Below, piece after piece: positions 17,227-27,086 of a stretch of 64,000 nucleotides of DNA. Under the pieces are notes generated by a model, which ran no database searches, had not been told where the DNA came from, and saw only the letters and a list, made by a program, of their open reading frames with translations. The DNA lies in NCBI RefSeq assembly GCF_024723735.1, contig NZ_JANQDU010000003.1, positions 248,001 through 312,000 of the forward strand. The letters are read 5' to 3'. The stretch's first letter is position 1. The number at the start of each line of letters is the position of its first letter. The DNA is from Frigidibacter sp. ROC022. Its GTDB lineage: Bacteria > Pseudomonadota > Alphaproteobacteria > Rhodobacterales > Rhodobacteraceae. Made by a program: the position numbers and the translations under genes.

Positions 17227-17733
17227 CTATTGGGTCAGCTTGACGGCGGTGCCGCTGGCATCGACCAGCACCAGCCGTTCGTTGACTTCGGAGCCGCCCA
17301 GCGGTTCCAGCCGGGTCGACATCGTGACCCCGACGACCGCCTCGGCGCCCAGCCGGGCGGCGGCCCTGCGCAGCTCGTCCCGGGCCAGGGCCTGCACCCG
17401 CGCCAGTTCCGCCTCCAGCCGCTCGCCCCGGGCGCCGGGCTGGTGGCGCAGACCGGCCAGCAGGTCCTTGCGGGTCTCCAGCGCCTGCACCACGGTTGCC
17501 TGCACCATTTCGAACCAGACCACGGCCGGAGCGCCGGGATATTCCGACAGGGTGGTCAGCCGGATCTGCGCGGCGGGGTCGGGGCCGGCAGCGGGCGGGG
17601 GCTGCCTGGGCGAGGATCGGGGCGCCTCGCCGTTGCTCAGTCTGGTGTGACAGGCGCCGCAGACCCTGGCGCCGGCATATTCGTATTGCGACAGAAAGCT
17701 GAGTTCGGTGCCGCACTCTGCACAGGTGGCCAT
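17227..17733 (-). CDS. Zinc-ribbon plus YbjQ/UPF0145-like domain protein
   Basis: 168-residue protein on the opposite strand to the dcw genes. It begins with a small zinc ribbon (CAEC near residue 4 and CGAC near 26), then a Pro-rich linker, then a domain resembling YbjQ/UPF0145 (putative heavy-metal binding), seen as alternating helix and the AVVGVTMSTR strand near the C-terminus. Start ATG 17733 follows GAGGCG; the frame stays open upstream but the zinc ribbon marks the natural N-terminus. The function is unknown. It separates murD from ftsW and may mark an insertion into the ancestral cluster. Confidence 0.7.
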   Translation of the reverse strand: MATCAECGTELSFLSQYEYAGARVCGACHTRLSNGEAPRSSPRQPPPAAGPDPAAQIRLTTLSEYPGAPAVVWFEMVQATVVQALETRKDLLAGLRHQPGARGERLEAELARVQALARDELRRAAARLGAEAVVGVTMSTRLEPLGGSEVNERLVLVDASGTAVKLTQ

Positions 17734-17908
17734 GTTCGCCTCGAATCGGTCGGGTTGAGCCACAAGCCTTCCCGGAAGCCCGGTAACGATCAAGCCCGGG
17801 CGGGGGTCTTGCACCCCTATCGAGACTTTCCAAAAGCCCCCGTCTGCGTTACACTTCGACCCCAGACCCGGGGCAAACCCGGGCGACCCGAGGCAGTGAG
17901 ACAGTCAG

Positions 17909-19072
17909 ATGACCGAGATGGCCTATGGCACCATCCCCGTGCGGGATGGTGAGCCGGTACTTCCGAAATGGTGGCGCACGATCGACAAATGGTCGCTGTC
18001 CGCGATCCTTCTGCTGTTCGGCGTCGGCATATTGCTTGGCCTGGCGGCCTCGCCGCCGCTGGCCGAAAAGAACGGGCTTCCGGCCTTCTATTACGTGACC
18101 AAGCAGGCCCAGTTCGGGGCGCTGGCGCTGGTGGTGATGTTCGCCACCACGATGATGTCGCCGCAACTCGTGCGGCGTCTGGGGGTGGTGGGCTTCTGCT
18201 TTGCCTTCCTGGCGCTGCTGCTGTTGCCGCTGGCCGGGACCGATTTCGGCAAGGGCGCGGTGCGCTGGTATTCCTTCGGCTTCGCCAGCGTCCAGCCGTC
18301 CGAGTTCCTCAAACCCGGTTTCGTGATCGTCTCGGCCTGGCTGATGGCGGCGAGTTTCGATCTGAACGGACCGCCGGGGCGGCTCTATTCCTTTGTGCTG
18401 ACCATGGTGATCGTCGGTTTCCTGGCGATGCAGCCCGACTTCGGCCAGGCGGCGCTGGTGCTGTTCGGCTGGGGGGTGATGTATTTCGTCGCCGGGGCGC
18501 CGGTGTCCCTGCTGGGCGCGCTGGCCGGTGCCGTGGCGATCCTCGGCACCTTCGCCTATGAGCATTCCGAGCATTTCGCGCGCCGGATCGACGGCTTCCT
18601 GAATCCGGAAGTCGATCCGCGGACCCAGATCGGCTATGCCACCAACGCGATCATGGAGGGCGGTTTCTTCGGCGTCGGCGTCGGTGGCGGCGAGGTCAAG
18701 TGGTCGCTGCCCGATGCCCATACCGATTTCATCATCGCGGTGGCGGCCGAGGAATACGGGCTGATCCTGGTGCTGCTGATCATCACGCTCTACGCGACCG
18801 TGGTGGTCCGCTCGCTGCTGCGGCTGGTCAAGGAGCGCGATCCCTTCATCCGGCTGGCGGGCACCGGGCTGGCCTGCATGTTCGGGGTTCAGGCGATGAT
18901 CAATATGGGCGTCGCGGTGCGGCTGCTGCCGGCCAAGGGGATGACGCTGCCCTTCGTCAGCTATGGCGGCTCGTCCCTGATCGCGGGGGGAATCGCGGTC
19001 GGCATGTTACTGGCCTTCACCCGGACCCGGCCACAGGGCCGGATCGAGGATCTGCTGGGGCGTCGAGGATGA
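17909..19072 (+). CDS. ftsW: FtsW, septal peptidoglycan polymerase (SEDS family)
   Basis: Polymerises lipid II into glycan strands at the division site in partnership with FtsI. The 387-residue product has about ten membrane helices, the conserved GAVRWYSFG and QPSEFLK loops, the large periplasmic loop with [12 protein letters not shown], and the SEDS signature [11 protein letters not shown] near the end. It restarts the plus-strand dcw run after the minus-strand gene, so it needs its own promoter in the 175-bp gap or read-through. Its stop overlaps the next ORF (ATGA). Confidence 0.97.
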   Translation: MTEMAYGTIPVRDGEPVLPKWWRTIDKWSLSAILLLFGVGILLGLAASPPLAEKNGLPAFYYVTKQAQFGALALVVMFATTMMSPQLVRRLGVVGFCFAFLALLLLPLAGTDFGKGAVRWYSFGFASVQPSEFLKPGFVIVSAWLMAASFDLNGPPGRLYSFVLTMVIVGFLAMQPDFGQAALVLFGWGVMYFVAGAPVSLLGALAGAVAILGTFAYEHSEHFARRIDGFLNPEVDPRTQIGYATNAIMEGGFFGVGVGGGEVKWSLPDAHTDFIIAVAAEEYGLILVLLIITLYATVVVRSLLRLVKERDPFIRLAGTGLACMFGVQAMINMGVAVRLLPAKGMTLPFVSYGGSSLIAGGIAVGMLLAFTRTRPQGRIEDLLGRRG

Positions 19073-19269
19073 ACCGGGTTCGCGTGGCGCAGCGCATACT
19101 GGCCTTCATCGGGATCTACTGGGTGCCGGAACCGAAGACGCCGAAGCCGGCCCGTGCCCGCCGCGCCCGGCCGCGTGCGTCGCTGTCGCCGCTGCTGCGC
19201 AGGGGGCTGGGCTTCGTCGGGGTCTGGCTGGAGCCCGCCGAAGAGCCCCGGCCGAGGCGCAGCCTGTGA
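19069..19269 (+). CDS. 66-residue ORF coupled between ftsW and murG
   Basis: Very basic small protein, unrecognised. Its ATG overlaps the ftsW stop (ATGA) and its stop overlaps the murG GTG start (GTGA), so translation could pass through all three. It contains an internal duplication: [13 protein letters not shown] (residues 10-22) and [14 protein letters not shown] (46-59), separated by an Arg/Ala/Pro-rich stretch. Each copy could lie on the membrane surface. Alternatively it is a non-coding bridge that merely joins the reading frames; the coupling and duplication favour a real gene. Confidence 0.6.
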   Translation: MNRVRVAQRILAFIGIYWVPEPKTPKPARARRARPRASLSPLLRRGLGFVGVWLEPAEEPRPRRSL

Positions 19270-20387
19270 CGGCGCCGCTTCTCGTCATTGCGGCGGGCGG
19301 CACCGGTGGCCACATGTTCCCGGCGCAGGCCCTGGCCGAGGTGATGCTGGCGCGGGGCTGGCGGGTGAAACTGTCCACCGATGCGCGCGGCGCCCGCTAT
19401 GCCGGAGGCTTCCCGGCGCCTGTGGTGGTCGAGGTCGTGGCCAGCGCCACCCCGGCGCGCGGCGGCCGCCTGGCCCGGATGGCGGTGCCGTTCCGGCTGT
19501 TCGCCGGGGCCTGGTCGGCGCGCCGCGCGATGAAGCGCGATCGGCCGGCCGTGGTGGTGGGCTTTGGCGGCTACCCCTCGATCCCGGCGCTGGCGGCCGC
19601 ATGGCTGCTGAAACTGCCGAGCATGATCCACGAGCAGAATGGCGTCCTGGGCCGGGTCAACACGCGCTTTGCCCCGCATGTCGATCTGATTGCCTGCGGC
19701 ACCTGGCCGACCGCCCTGCCGGCCGGGGTCGAGGGTGTCCACACCGGCAATCCGGTCCGCGCCGCGGTGCTGGAGAAGGCCGGCTCTCCCTATACGGTTC
19801 CGGGCGACAATCCGATGTCGGTGCTGGTCATCGGCGGCTCGCAGGGGGCCCGGATCCTGTCGGATGTGGTCCCGGCCGCGATTGCCGCCCTGCCGGATGA
19901 CCTGCGCCGCCGGTTGCGCATCGCCCAGCAGGCGAGGCCCGAGGATCACGACCGCGTCACCGCCTTCTATGCCGGGGCCGGGATCGAGGCCGAGGTCGCG
20001 CCCTTCTTCGACGACGTGCCGCGCCGGATGAGCGAGGCCGAGCTGGTGATCAGCCGGGCCGGGGCCTCGTCGGTCGCCGATATCTCGGTGATCGGGCGGC
20101 CGTCGATCCTGATCCCCTATGCCGCGGCCACCGCAGACCATCAGAGCGCCAACGCCCGCGGGCTGGTTGACGCGGGGGCGGCGGTGCTGATCCCGGAAAG
20201 CAGGCTTGATCCCGGGACGCTTTCCGACCATATCGCCGCGATCCTGAGCGATCCGTCCGCGGCCCAGAAGATGGCGCAGGCGGCGCTGGCGCAGGGCAGG
20301 CCCGGCGCTGCCGAGACCCTGGCCGACCTGGTGCAGGAACTTGCCCGACCCAAGACCAAGACTACCGACCCCGAAAGGACGACATGA
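19266..20387 (+). CDS. murG: UDP-GlcNAc:lipid I GlcNAc transferase MurG
   Basis: Adds GlcNAc to lipid I on the inner face of the membrane, giving lipid II. Two Rossmann-type domains; glycine loop [15 protein letters not shown] near residue 12, a second loop GGSQGARIL near 188, and the donor-site segment [12 protein letters not shown] near 262. GTG start 19266 overlaps the small ORF and its stop overlaps murC by four bases. The 373 residues are normal, with a Lys/Thr-rich end. Confidence 0.97.
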   Translation: MTAPLLVIAAGGTGGHMFPAQALAEVMLARGWRVKLSTDARGARYAGGFPAPVVVEVVASATPARGGRLARMAVPFRLFAGAWSARRAMKRDRPAVVVGFGGYPSIPALAAAWLLKLPSMIHEQNGVLGRVNTRFAPHVDLIACGTWPTALPAGVEGVHTGNPVRAAVLEKAGSPYTVPGDNPMSVLVIGGSQGARILSDVVPAAIAALPDDLRRRLRIAQQARPEDHDRVTAFYAGAGIEAEVAPFFDDVPRRMSEAELVISRAGASSVADISVIGRPSILIPYAAATADHQSANARGLVDAGAAVLIPESRLDPGTLSDHIAAILSDPSAAQKMAQAALAQGRPGAAETLADLVQELARPKTKTTDPERTT

Positions 20388-21790
20388 ACGCGGCCACCAA
20401 ACTCCCGACCCAGCTCGGGCCCATTCATTTCGTCGGCATCGGCGGCATCGGCATGTCCGGCATCGCCGAGGTGCTGCTGAACCACGGCTATTCGGTGCAG
20501 GGTTCGGACCTGAAACCGTCGAAGATCACCGAGCGGCTGGAAGGCCTGGGCGCGCGTATCTTCATCGGCCAGAAGGCGGCCAATCTGGAGGGCGCCGAGG
20601 TCGTGGTGATCTCCAGCGCCATCAAGCCCGGCAACCCGGAGCTGGACGAGGCCCGGACCCGGCATCTGCCGGTGGTGCGCCGGGCCGAGATGCTGGCCGA
20701 GCTGATGCGGCTGCGCTCGAACATCGCGGTGGCCGGAACCCATGGCAAGACCACCACCACGACGCTGGTGGCGACGCTGCTGGATGCCGGCGGGCTGGAT
20801 CCGACGGTGATCAACGGCGGCATCATCCACGCCTATGGCTCGAACGCCCGGATGGGGCAGGGCGAATGGATGGTGGTCGAGGCCGACGAAAGCGACGGCA
20901 CCTTCAACCGCCTGCCGGCGACCATCGCCATCGTGACCAATATCGACCCCGAGCACATGGAGCACTGGGGCAGCATCGAGAACCTGCGGCAGGGCTTCCT
21001 GGACTTCGTGTCGAACATTCCTTTCTACGGGCTGGCGGTCTGCTGCACCGACCACCCCGAGGTGCAGTCGCTGGTCGGCAAGATCACCGATCGCCGGGTC
21101 GTGACCTTCGGCTTCAACGCCCAGGCCGACATCTCGGCGACCGGGCTGCGCTATGACAAGGGCGTGGCGCATTTCGACATCGTGCTGCGCAACGAGGATC
21201 AGGTGATCGAGGGCTGCACCCTGCCGATGCCGGGCGACCACAATGTCTCGAACGCGCTGGCGGCGGTGGCGGTGGCGCGGCACCTGGGGATGAAGAAGGA
21301 CGAGATCCGCAGCGCCCTGGCCGGGTTCGCCGGGGTCAACCGGCGCTTCACCAAGGTCGGCGAGGTCGATGGCGTCACCATCATCGACGATTACGGCCAT
21401 CACCCGGTCGAGATCGCGGCGGTGCTGAAAGCGGCGCGGCAGGCCAGTTCGGGCCGGGTCATCGCGGTGCATCAGCCGCACCGCTATTCGCGGCTGCACG
21501 ACCTGTTCGAGGATTTCTGCACCTGCTTCAACGATGCCGACGTGGTCGGGATTGCCGAGGTCTATGCCGCCGGCGAGGCGCCGATTGCCGGTGCCGACCG
21601 TGACGACCTGGTCGCCGGGCTGATCCGGCACGGCCATCGGCATGCCCGGGCGGTGATCGACGAAGAGGACCTGGAACGGCTGGTGCGCGAACAGGCGCGG
21701 CCCGGCGACATCGTGGTCTGCCTCGGCGCCGGGACGATCTCGGCCTGGGCGAACGGGTTGCCGGCGCGGCTGCGGGGACAGGCGGCATGA
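20384..21790 (+). CDS. murC: UDP-MurNAc:L-alanine ligase MurC
   Basis: First amino-acid-adding enzyme of peptidoglycan synthesis. N-terminal UDP-binding loop [14 protein letters not shown] near residue 20, ATP loop GTHGKTTTT near 119, central EADESDGTF and [11 protein letters not shown], and C-terminal [10 protein letters not shown], all MurC hallmarks. The 468-residue length is normal. Start and stop both overlap neighbours (murG and the first DUF2484 gene). Confidence 0.97.
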   Translation: MNAATKLPTQLGPIHFVGIGGIGMSGIAEVLLNHGYSVQGSDLKPSKITERLEGLGARIFIGQKAANLEGAEVVVISSAIKPGNPELDEARTRHLPVVRRAEMLAELMRLRSNIAVAGTHGKTTTTTLVATLLDAGGLDPTVINGGIIHAYGSNARMGQGEWMVVEADESDGTFNRLPATIAIVTNIDPEHMEHWGSIENLRQGFLDFVSNIPFYGLAVCCTDHPEVQSLVGKITDRRVVTFGFNAQADISATGLRYDKGVAHFDIVLRNEDQVIEGCTLPMPGDHNVSNALAAVAVARHLGMKKDEIRSALAGFAGVNRRFTKVGEVDGVTIIDDYGHHPVEIAAVLKAARQASSGRVIAVHQPHRYSRLHDLFEDFCTCFNDADVVGIAEVYAAGEAPIAGADRDDLVAGLIRHGHRHARAVIDEEDLERLVREQARPGDIVVCLGAGTISAWANGLPARLRGQAA

Positions 21791-22140
21791 GTCTGCCGCT
21801 GATCCTTGCCTGCATCTGGGCCCTGGTGGCGACCGGGACCGCGATGCTGCCGATGCGCTATCAGCCCTGGCCGGGGATTCCGCTGCTGGTCGCGGCGCCG
21901 GTGCTGCTGGTCTGGATCGGCCGCGAGCACGGCACCTGGTGGGCGGTGGCGGGGCTGCTCGGCTTCCTGTCGATGTTCCGCTATCCGCTGATCTTCCTGG
22001 TCCGCCGCGCGCTTGGCCTGCCGGTCTCGCGGCCGCCGGGGCTGGCGGAGTCCGATCTGTCGCCGGCGATGCGGCGGATGCTGCCGCGCGAGGCCCGCGA
22101 CGCGGAAGACGAAGGCCCTGCCGAGAGGGCCGGGTCATGA
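21787..22140 (+). CDS. DUF2484 membrane protein, first copy
   Basis: 117-residue inner-membrane protein with about three hydrophobic segments and a polar, charged C-terminal tail. The N-terminus [15 protein letters not shown] is shared almost exactly with the next gene, so the two are tandem duplicates. The family is known mainly from Rhodobacterales at this position between murC and murB and has no established function; genetic location suggests a part in wall synthesis or division. It overlaps murC and the second copy by four bases each. Confidence 0.85.
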   Translation: MSLPLILACIWALVATGTAMLPMRYQPWPGIPLLVAAPVLLVWIGREHGTWWAVAGLLGFLSMFRYPLIFLVRRALGLPVSRPPGLAESDLSPAMRRMLPREARDAEDEGPAERAGS

Positions 22141-22394
22141 GCCTGCCGCTGATCCTCGCCTGCGTCTGGGCCATTGCCGCCAACCTGATCGGGATGTTGC
22201 CGAGCAAGGATTATCACTGGCGCGCGGCCTATCTGCTGATCGCCCTGGGCGTGCCGCTGGTCGGCTGGGTGACCTGGACCAACGGCCCCTGGATCGGGCT
22301 GATCGTGCTGGCGGCGGGGGCGAGCATCCTGCGCTGGCCGATCTGGTATCTCTGGCGCTGGATGATCGGGAAGGGCAAGGGCGGTGCGACCTGA
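22137..22394 (+). CDS. DUF2484 membrane protein, second copy
   Basis: 85-residue hydrophobic protein with about three membrane segments, starting [15 protein letters not shown] like its neighbour. It is shorter because it lacks the first copy's 30-residue polar tail and ends in a Lys/Gly-rich stub. ATG 22137 overlaps the preceding stop (ATGA). Function unknown; probably acts with the first copy. Confidence 0.82.
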   Translation: MSLPLILACVWAIAANLIGMLPSKDYHWRAAYLLIALGVPLVGWVTWTNGPWIGLIVLAAGASILRWPIWYLWRWMIGKGKGGAT

Positions 22395-22555
22395 GGCTTG
22401 CGTGGCCGCGGCTCGGCGGAACATCAAATCGCGGTGCGGCGAGGCCACCGGGCCGCGTGCCCGCACGTGCTCCGTAGTCGTCCCCGGCCGTGCGCCGATA
22501 GGCCGACCCCCGACGTTCCATTGAAACGCCCCGCATTCGGCGATAGCGAGCGCCC

Positions 22556-23470
22556 ATGACCCTCCCCACCCCACGAGGCACTCTCACTCCCGACCGGCCG
22601 CTGGCCGATCTGACCTGGCTGCGGGTCGGCGGGCCGGCGGATTACCTGTTTCAGCCCGCCGATCTCGACGATCTGAGCGATTTCCTCAAGGCCCTGCCCG
22701 CGGATGTCCCGGTGTTCCCGATGGGAGTCGGCAGCAATCTGATCGTGCGCGATGGCGGCATCCGGGCGGTGGTGGTGCGGCTGGGGCGCGGGTTCAACGG
22801 GATCACGATCGAAGGCACCCTGGTGCGGGCCGGGGCGGCGGCGCTGGACGCGCATGTGGCGCGCAAGGCCGCGGCGGCGGGGCTGGACCTGACCTTCCTG
22901 CGCACCATTCCCGGCACCATCGGCGGTGCGGTGCGGATGAACGCGGGCTGCTATGGCTCGTATACGGCGGATCATTTCGTCGAGGCGGTGGCGGTGACGC
23001 GGGCGGGCGAGGTGGTGACGCTGGGGCCGGAGCAGATGAACTTCCGCTATCGGCAGAGCGATCTGCCCGAGGACGCGGTGCTGGTCGAGGCGGTTTTCCG
23101 GGCCGAAACCGGCGATCCGGAGGAATTGAACGCGCGGATGGAGGCGCAGCTGGCCAGGCGGAACGAGACCCAGCCGGTGAAGGACCGCACTGCCGGCTCG
23201 ACCTTCCGCAACCCGGCCGGGTTCAGCTCGACCGGGCAGGCGGACGACAGCCATGAGCTGAAGGCCTGGAAGCTGATCGACGACGCCGGAATGCGCGGCG
23301 CCACCCGCGGCGGGGCGTTGATGAACCCGAAACATTCGAACTTCCTGACCAATACCGGAGATGCCAGCGCCGCCGATCTGGAAGGATTGGGCGAAGAGGT
23401 GCGAAAAAGGGTTTCCGAATGCTCCGGGATCACGTTAGAATGGGAAATCATGCGCGTGGGCGATGCTTAG
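22556..23470 (+). CDS. murB: UDP-N-acetylenolpyruvoylglucosamine reductase MurB
   Basis: FAD/NADPH enzyme that reduces UDP-GlcNAc-enolpyruvate to UDP-MurNAc. FAD-site motifs [12 protein letters not shown] (about residue 58) and [13 protein letters not shown] (about 118); catalytic serine in GSTFRNP (near 218) and the terminal glutamate in GITLEWEI. The 304-residue length fits the short type lacking the extra tyrosine loop (type II). It starts 161 bp after the DUF2484 pair. Confidence 0.96.
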   Translation: MTLPTPRGTLTPDRPLADLTWLRVGGPADYLFQPADLDDLSDFLKALPADVPVFPMGVGSNLIVRDGGIRAVVVRLGRGFNGITIEGTLVRAGAAALDAHVARKAAAAGLDLTFLRTIPGTIGGAVRMNAGCYGSYTADHFVEAVAVTRAGEVVTLGPEQMNFRYRQSDLPEDAVLVEAVFRAETGDPEELNARMEAQLARRNETQPVKDRTAGSTFRNPAGFSSTGQADDSHELKAWKLIDDAGMRGATRGGALMNPKHSNFLTNTGDASAADLEGLGEEVRKRVSECSGITLEWEIMRVGDA

Positions 23471-23560
23471 GTCGCCCGGGCGGATGACAAGGGTCCGAGA
23501 CAGGGCCTGTTGAGGCGGAAAGGACCGGAGACACGGTCCGAAAAGGCAATCGAGGCGGGT

Positions 23561-24475
23561 ATGTCGAGCAGGGCAACCCCGCATGTGGCGGTACTGATGG
23601 GCGGCACCTCGGCGGAACGCGAGGTGTCCTTGTCCTCGGGCAGGGAATGCGCGGCCGCGCTGCGGGTGGCAGGGTTTCAGGTGACCGAGATCGACGCGGG
23701 CGTCGATCTGGCCGAGGTGCTGCGGGCGCTCGGCCCTGATGTCGTCTTCAATGCGTTGCATGGCCGTTGGGGCGAGGATGGCTGCGTGCAGGGGCTGCTG
23801 GAATGGCTGCGGCTGCCCTATACGCATTCCGGGGTGCTGGCCTCGGCCCTTGCGATGGACAAGCAGAAATCCAAGGCCGCCTTCGTCGCCGCCGGTCTGC
23901 CGGTGGTCGAGAGCCGGCTGGCCTGCAAGGCCGAGGTCGAGGCGTATCACGTGCTGCCGCCGCCCTATGTGGTGAAGCCGAATGCCGAGGGCTCGTCGGT
24001 CGGGGTCCATATCGTGCAGGAGGCGGCCGACGGCCCGCCGCAGCTGGACGAGTCGCTGCCCGAGGTGGTGATGGTCGAAGCCTATGCGCCGGGCCGTGAA
24101 CTGACCTGCGCGGTGCTGTCGGGCAAGCCGCTGAACGTGACCGATATCTACAGTGACGGCTGGTACGACTATCACGCCAAATATGCCGAGGGCGGCTCGC
24201 GCCATGTGGTGCCCGCCGACATTCCCGAACAGATCACCGCCGCCTGTCTCGACTATGCCACCCGGGCCCATGCCGCGATCGGTTGCCGGGGGCTGAGCCG
24301 CACCGATTTCCGCTGGGACGAGAGCCGGGGTCTCGACGGGCTGATCCTGCTCGAGATCAACACCCAGCCGGGGATGACCCCGACCTCGCTGGCGCCGGAA
24401 CAGGCGGCGAAGGCGGGGATCAGCTTTCCCGAACTGTGCCGGATGATCGTGGAGGATGCCTCGTGCGACCGCTGA
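23561..24475 (+). CDS. ddl: D-alanine--D-alanine ligase
   Basis: ATP-grasp enzyme making the D-Ala-D-Ala dipeptide that MurF uses. Visible motifs: VLMGGTSAEREVSLSSG at the N-terminus, KPNAEGSSVGVHIV (ATP-grasp lysine), and EINTQPGMTPTSLAPEQA near the C-terminus with metal-binding residues. I start it at ATG 23561 (MSSRATPHVAVL), giving 304 residues; the frame is open to 23510. It lies between murB and ftsQ. Confidence 0.96.
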   Translation: MSSRATPHVAVLMGGTSAEREVSLSSGRECAAALRVAGFQVTEIDAGVDLAEVLRALGPDVVFNALHGRWGEDGCVQGLLEWLRLPYTHSGVLASALAMDKQKSKAAFVAAGLPVVESRLACKAEVEAYHVLPPPYVVKPNAEGSSVGVHIVQEAADGPPQLDESLPEVVMVEAYAPGRELTCAVLSGKPLNVTDIYSDGWYDYHAKYAEGGSRHVVPADIPEQITAACLDYATRAHAAIGCRGLSRTDFRWDESRGLDGLILLEINTQPGMTPTSLAPEQAAKAGISFPELCRMIVEDASCDR

Positions 24476-24542
24476 CGCATCGCCGGGGCCGCGACATGTG
24501 CCGCCGGATGGCACCACAGGGGCAGGCCCCGAAGGAGGCCGG

Positions 24543-25577
24543 ATGAGCGCGCCGGACGAGACATTGCGGGCGACCCGGCCGGGCTGGCTTGGCAGCCGGG
24601 CACGGGCGCGGCTGGTGGGGCCGACCCCAGAGGCCGCCGCGGGGAGAGAGGCCGGGCAGGGCCGGATCGAGCCGGTGCTGAGCCGGACCCCGGCCAAGCC
24701 GGCGGGGACGTCGGCGCCGCGCCGCGACCCGGCGCCGAGCCGGGTGGTCTACCGGCTGCACCGGCTTTGGCTGACGCCGCTGTTCCGGGCGCTGCTGCGG
24801 CGCGGGCTGCCGATCTTCGCGGTGGTGCTGGGCATCGGCATCTGGTTTCACGACGAGGCTCATCGCGCCGCGGTCACCGACTGGGCCGAGGGGCTGCGCC
24901 AGTCGATCGCCGAGCGGCCGGAATTCATGGTGCAGATGATGCGGATCGAGGGCGCCTCGCCGGGGACCGCCGACCAGATCCGCCAGAAGCTGGGTCTGCG
25001 CCTGCCGCTGTCGTCCTTCGAGATGGATCTGGAGGCGATGCAAGCCAGCCTGCACGAGCTGGACGCGGTGGAATCGGCGCAGCTGCATATCCGCAAGGGC
25101 GGGGTGCTGGAGGTCGCGGTGACCGAACGCCAGCCGGTGGTGATCTGGCGCTCGGCCAAGGGCATCGGCACGCTGGACAGCACCGGCCACCCGGTCGCGC
25201 CGCTGCTGTCGCGGCTGGAACGGCCCGACCTGCCGCTGATCGTCGGCGAAGGGGCCGACAAGCATGTGCGCCAGGCGCTGGAGCTCCTGGCCGTCGCCGG
25301 GCCGATCCGGGACCGTATCCGGGGGCTGATCCGTGTCGGCGAGCGCCGTTGGGACGTGGTCGTCGAGCCGTCGATCCGGCTCATGCTGCCGGATCGGGAC
25401 CCGGTGAGCGCCCTGGAACAGATCATCGCCCTGCATCAGGCGCAGGACCTTCTCGACCGCGACATCACCGCGGTGGACCTGCGCAATCCGCAGCGCGCCA
25501 CGGTCCGGCTGAATGCCCCCGCCGCCGAGACCTATCGTCAGACTTCCGCCGCCTTGTCAGGAGCCGCCAGACCATGA
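24543..25577 (+). CDS. ftsQ: Cell division protein FtsQ
   Basis: Bitopic division protein that joins FtsB/FtsL to the divisome. A strong ribosome site GAAGGAGG (24531-24538) selects ATG 24543, so the product has 344 residues. It has a long cytoplasmic tail of about 85 residues rich in Arg and Pro, a membrane helix (about 84-103, GLPIFAVVLGIGIWF), a POTRA domain starting at MVQMMRIEGASPGT, and the FtsQ beta domain. Its stop overlaps the ftsA start. Confidence 0.94.
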   Translation: MSAPDETLRATRPGWLGSRARARLVGPTPEAAAGREAGQGRIEPVLSRTPAKPAGTSAPRRDPAPSRVVYRLHRLWLTPLFRALLRRGLPIFAVVLGIGIWFHDEAHRAAVTDWAEGLRQSIAERPEFMVQMMRIEGASPGTADQIRQKLGLRLPLSSFEMDLEAMQASLHELDAVESAQLHIRKGGVLEVAVTERQPVVIWRSAKGIGTLDSTGHPVAPLLSRLERPDLPLIVGEGADKHVRQALELLAVAGPIRDRIRGLIRVGERRWDVVVEPSIRLMLPDRDPVSALEQIIALHQAQDLLDRDITAVDLRNPQRATVRLNAPAAETYRQTSAALSGAARP

Positions 25578-26908
25578 CCGACCTCTATCAATCGCAACGT
25601 GCCATGCGGAACATGCGCAAGGCGGCCATTCAGAGGGGCGTCGTGGCGGTTCTGGACCTGGGCACATCGAAGATCGCCTGCCTGGTGCTGCGATTCGACC
25701 CGACCCATGACGAGGGCGCCTCGGACGGGGTCGGTCGGATGGCGGGGCAGAGCGCCTTCCGGGTGATCGGGGCCGCCACCACCCGCTCTCGCGGGGTGAA
25801 ATTCGGCGAGATCGACGCCATGGCCGAGACCGAACGCGCGGTGCGCACGGTGGTGCAGGCGGCGCAGAAGATGGCCAATGTGCGGGTTGATCACGTCATC
25901 GCAAGCTTCTCGGGGGGCGAGCCGCGCAGCTACGGGCTGGACGGTTCGCTGGACCTGGAGGACGGCCAGGTCCGCGACCAGGATGTGGCGCGGGTCATGG
26001 CGGCCTGCGAGGTGCCGCCCTATGGCGAGGGCCGCGAGGTGATCCATGCCCAGCCGGTCAATTTCTCGATCGACCACCGCACCGGCATCGAGGACCCGCG
26101 CAGCCATCGCGGCAACCGGCTGTCGGTGGACATGCACCTGCTGACCGTCGATCAATGCGTGATCCAGAACCTGATCCACTGCATCAAGCGCTGCGATCTG
26201 GAATTGGCCGGGATCGCCTCGTCGGCCTATGTCTCGGGGATGTCGAGCCTGGTCGAGGACGAGCAGGAACTGGGCGCCGCCTGCATCGACATGGGCGGCG
26301 GCACCACCGGGGTCTCGATCTTCATCAAGAAACACATGATCTATGCCGACTCGGTGCGGTTGGGCGGGTGCCATGTCACCGGCGACATCTCGAAGGGGCT
26401 GCAGGTGCCCTTTGCCACCGCCGAGCGGATCAAGACCTTCTATGGCGGCGTCGTGGCCACCGGGATGGACGACCGCGAGATGATCGAGATCGGCGGCGAG
26501 ACCGGAGACTGGGAGCGCGACCGGCGCACCATCAGCCGCTCGGAACTGATCGGGATCATGCGGCCGCGGGTCGAGGAGATTCTCGACGACGTGAGGGCCA
26601 GGCTGGACGCGGCGGGATTCGAGCATCTGCCGAGCCAGCAGGTGGTGCTGACCGGCGGAGCCAGCCAGATTCCGGGGCTCGACGGGCTGGCGCCGAAGAT
26701 CCTCGGCCAGAAGGTTCGAATCGGACGGCCGCTGCGGGTCCAGGGGCTGCCACAGGCGATGACCGGCGCGGCCTTTGCCAGCGCGGTCGGGCTGTGTCTT
26801 TTCGCCGCGCATCCGCAGGACGAATGGTGGGACTTCGAGATTCCCGTCGAACGCTACCCGGCCCGATCGCTCAAGAGGGCGGTTCGATGGTTCAGAGACA
26901 ACTGGTAA
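25574..26908 (+). CDS. ftsA: Cell division protein FtsA
   Basis: Actin-like ATPase that tethers FtsZ to the membrane. Phosphate loop VLDLGTSKIACLVL (near residue 29), the SHS2 1C domain in the middle, CIDMGGGTTGVSIF (near 238) and VVLTGGASQIPGL near the end. The C-terminal RAVRWFRDNW is the amphipathic membrane-targeting helix. The 444 residues are slightly more than in E. coli. ATG 25574 overlaps the ftsQ stop. A 178-bp gap with AT-rich stretches separates it from ftsZ. Confidence 0.96.
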   Translation: MTDLYQSQRAMRNMRKAAIQRGVVAVLDLGTSKIACLVLRFDPTHDEGASDGVGRMAGQSAFRVIGAATTRSRGVKFGEIDAMAETERAVRTVVQAAQKMANVRVDHVIASFSGGEPRSYGLDGSLDLEDGQVRDQDVARVMAACEVPPYGEGREVIHAQPVNFSIDHRTGIEDPRSHRGNRLSVDMHLLTVDQCVIQNLIHCIKRCDLELAGIASSAYVSGMSSLVEDEQELGAACIDMGGGTTGVSIFIKKHMIYADSVRLGGCHVTGDISKGLQVPFATAERIKTFYGGVVATGMDDREMIEIGGETGDWERDRRTISRSELIGIMRPRVEEILDDVRARLDAAGFEHLPSQQVVLTGGASQIPGLDGLAPKILGQKVRIGRPLRVQGLPQAMTGAAFASAVGLCLFAAHPQDEWWDFEIPVERYPARSLKRAVRWFRDNW

Positions 26909-27086
26909 ACGCTACATCTGGAGTTTTGGGCGAAATCCCGCGTATGGCAATTTTGTGGCCCACCAGATTTTGTGGCAGATATGTGTTTTTCGCGTGACGG
27001 GGTAAGCTGAAACCGATAAAGTCAGCACAAACAAAGGGCCGGGCCGGGGTGGGCCTGGCGTCAACAGCAGCAGGCGGACAGATCAG
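26909..27086 (+). promoter_or_regulatory. ftsA-ftsZ intergenic control region
   Basis: 178 bp with markedly more A and T than the surroundings. It carries a perfect 10-bp direct repeat ATTTTGTGGC at 26950-26959 and 26967-26976 (17-bp period), followed by an AT-rich stretch GATATGTGTTTTTCGC. Such repeats often bind a regulator, and ftsZ commonly has its own promoter here. No clear CtrA box was seen. Confidence 0.4.

Noticed and set aside
26909-27086. CtrA-binding site (TTAA-N7-TTAA) before ftsZ
   Set aside because: No such spaced pair is present; only the ATTTTGTGGC direct repeat stands out.
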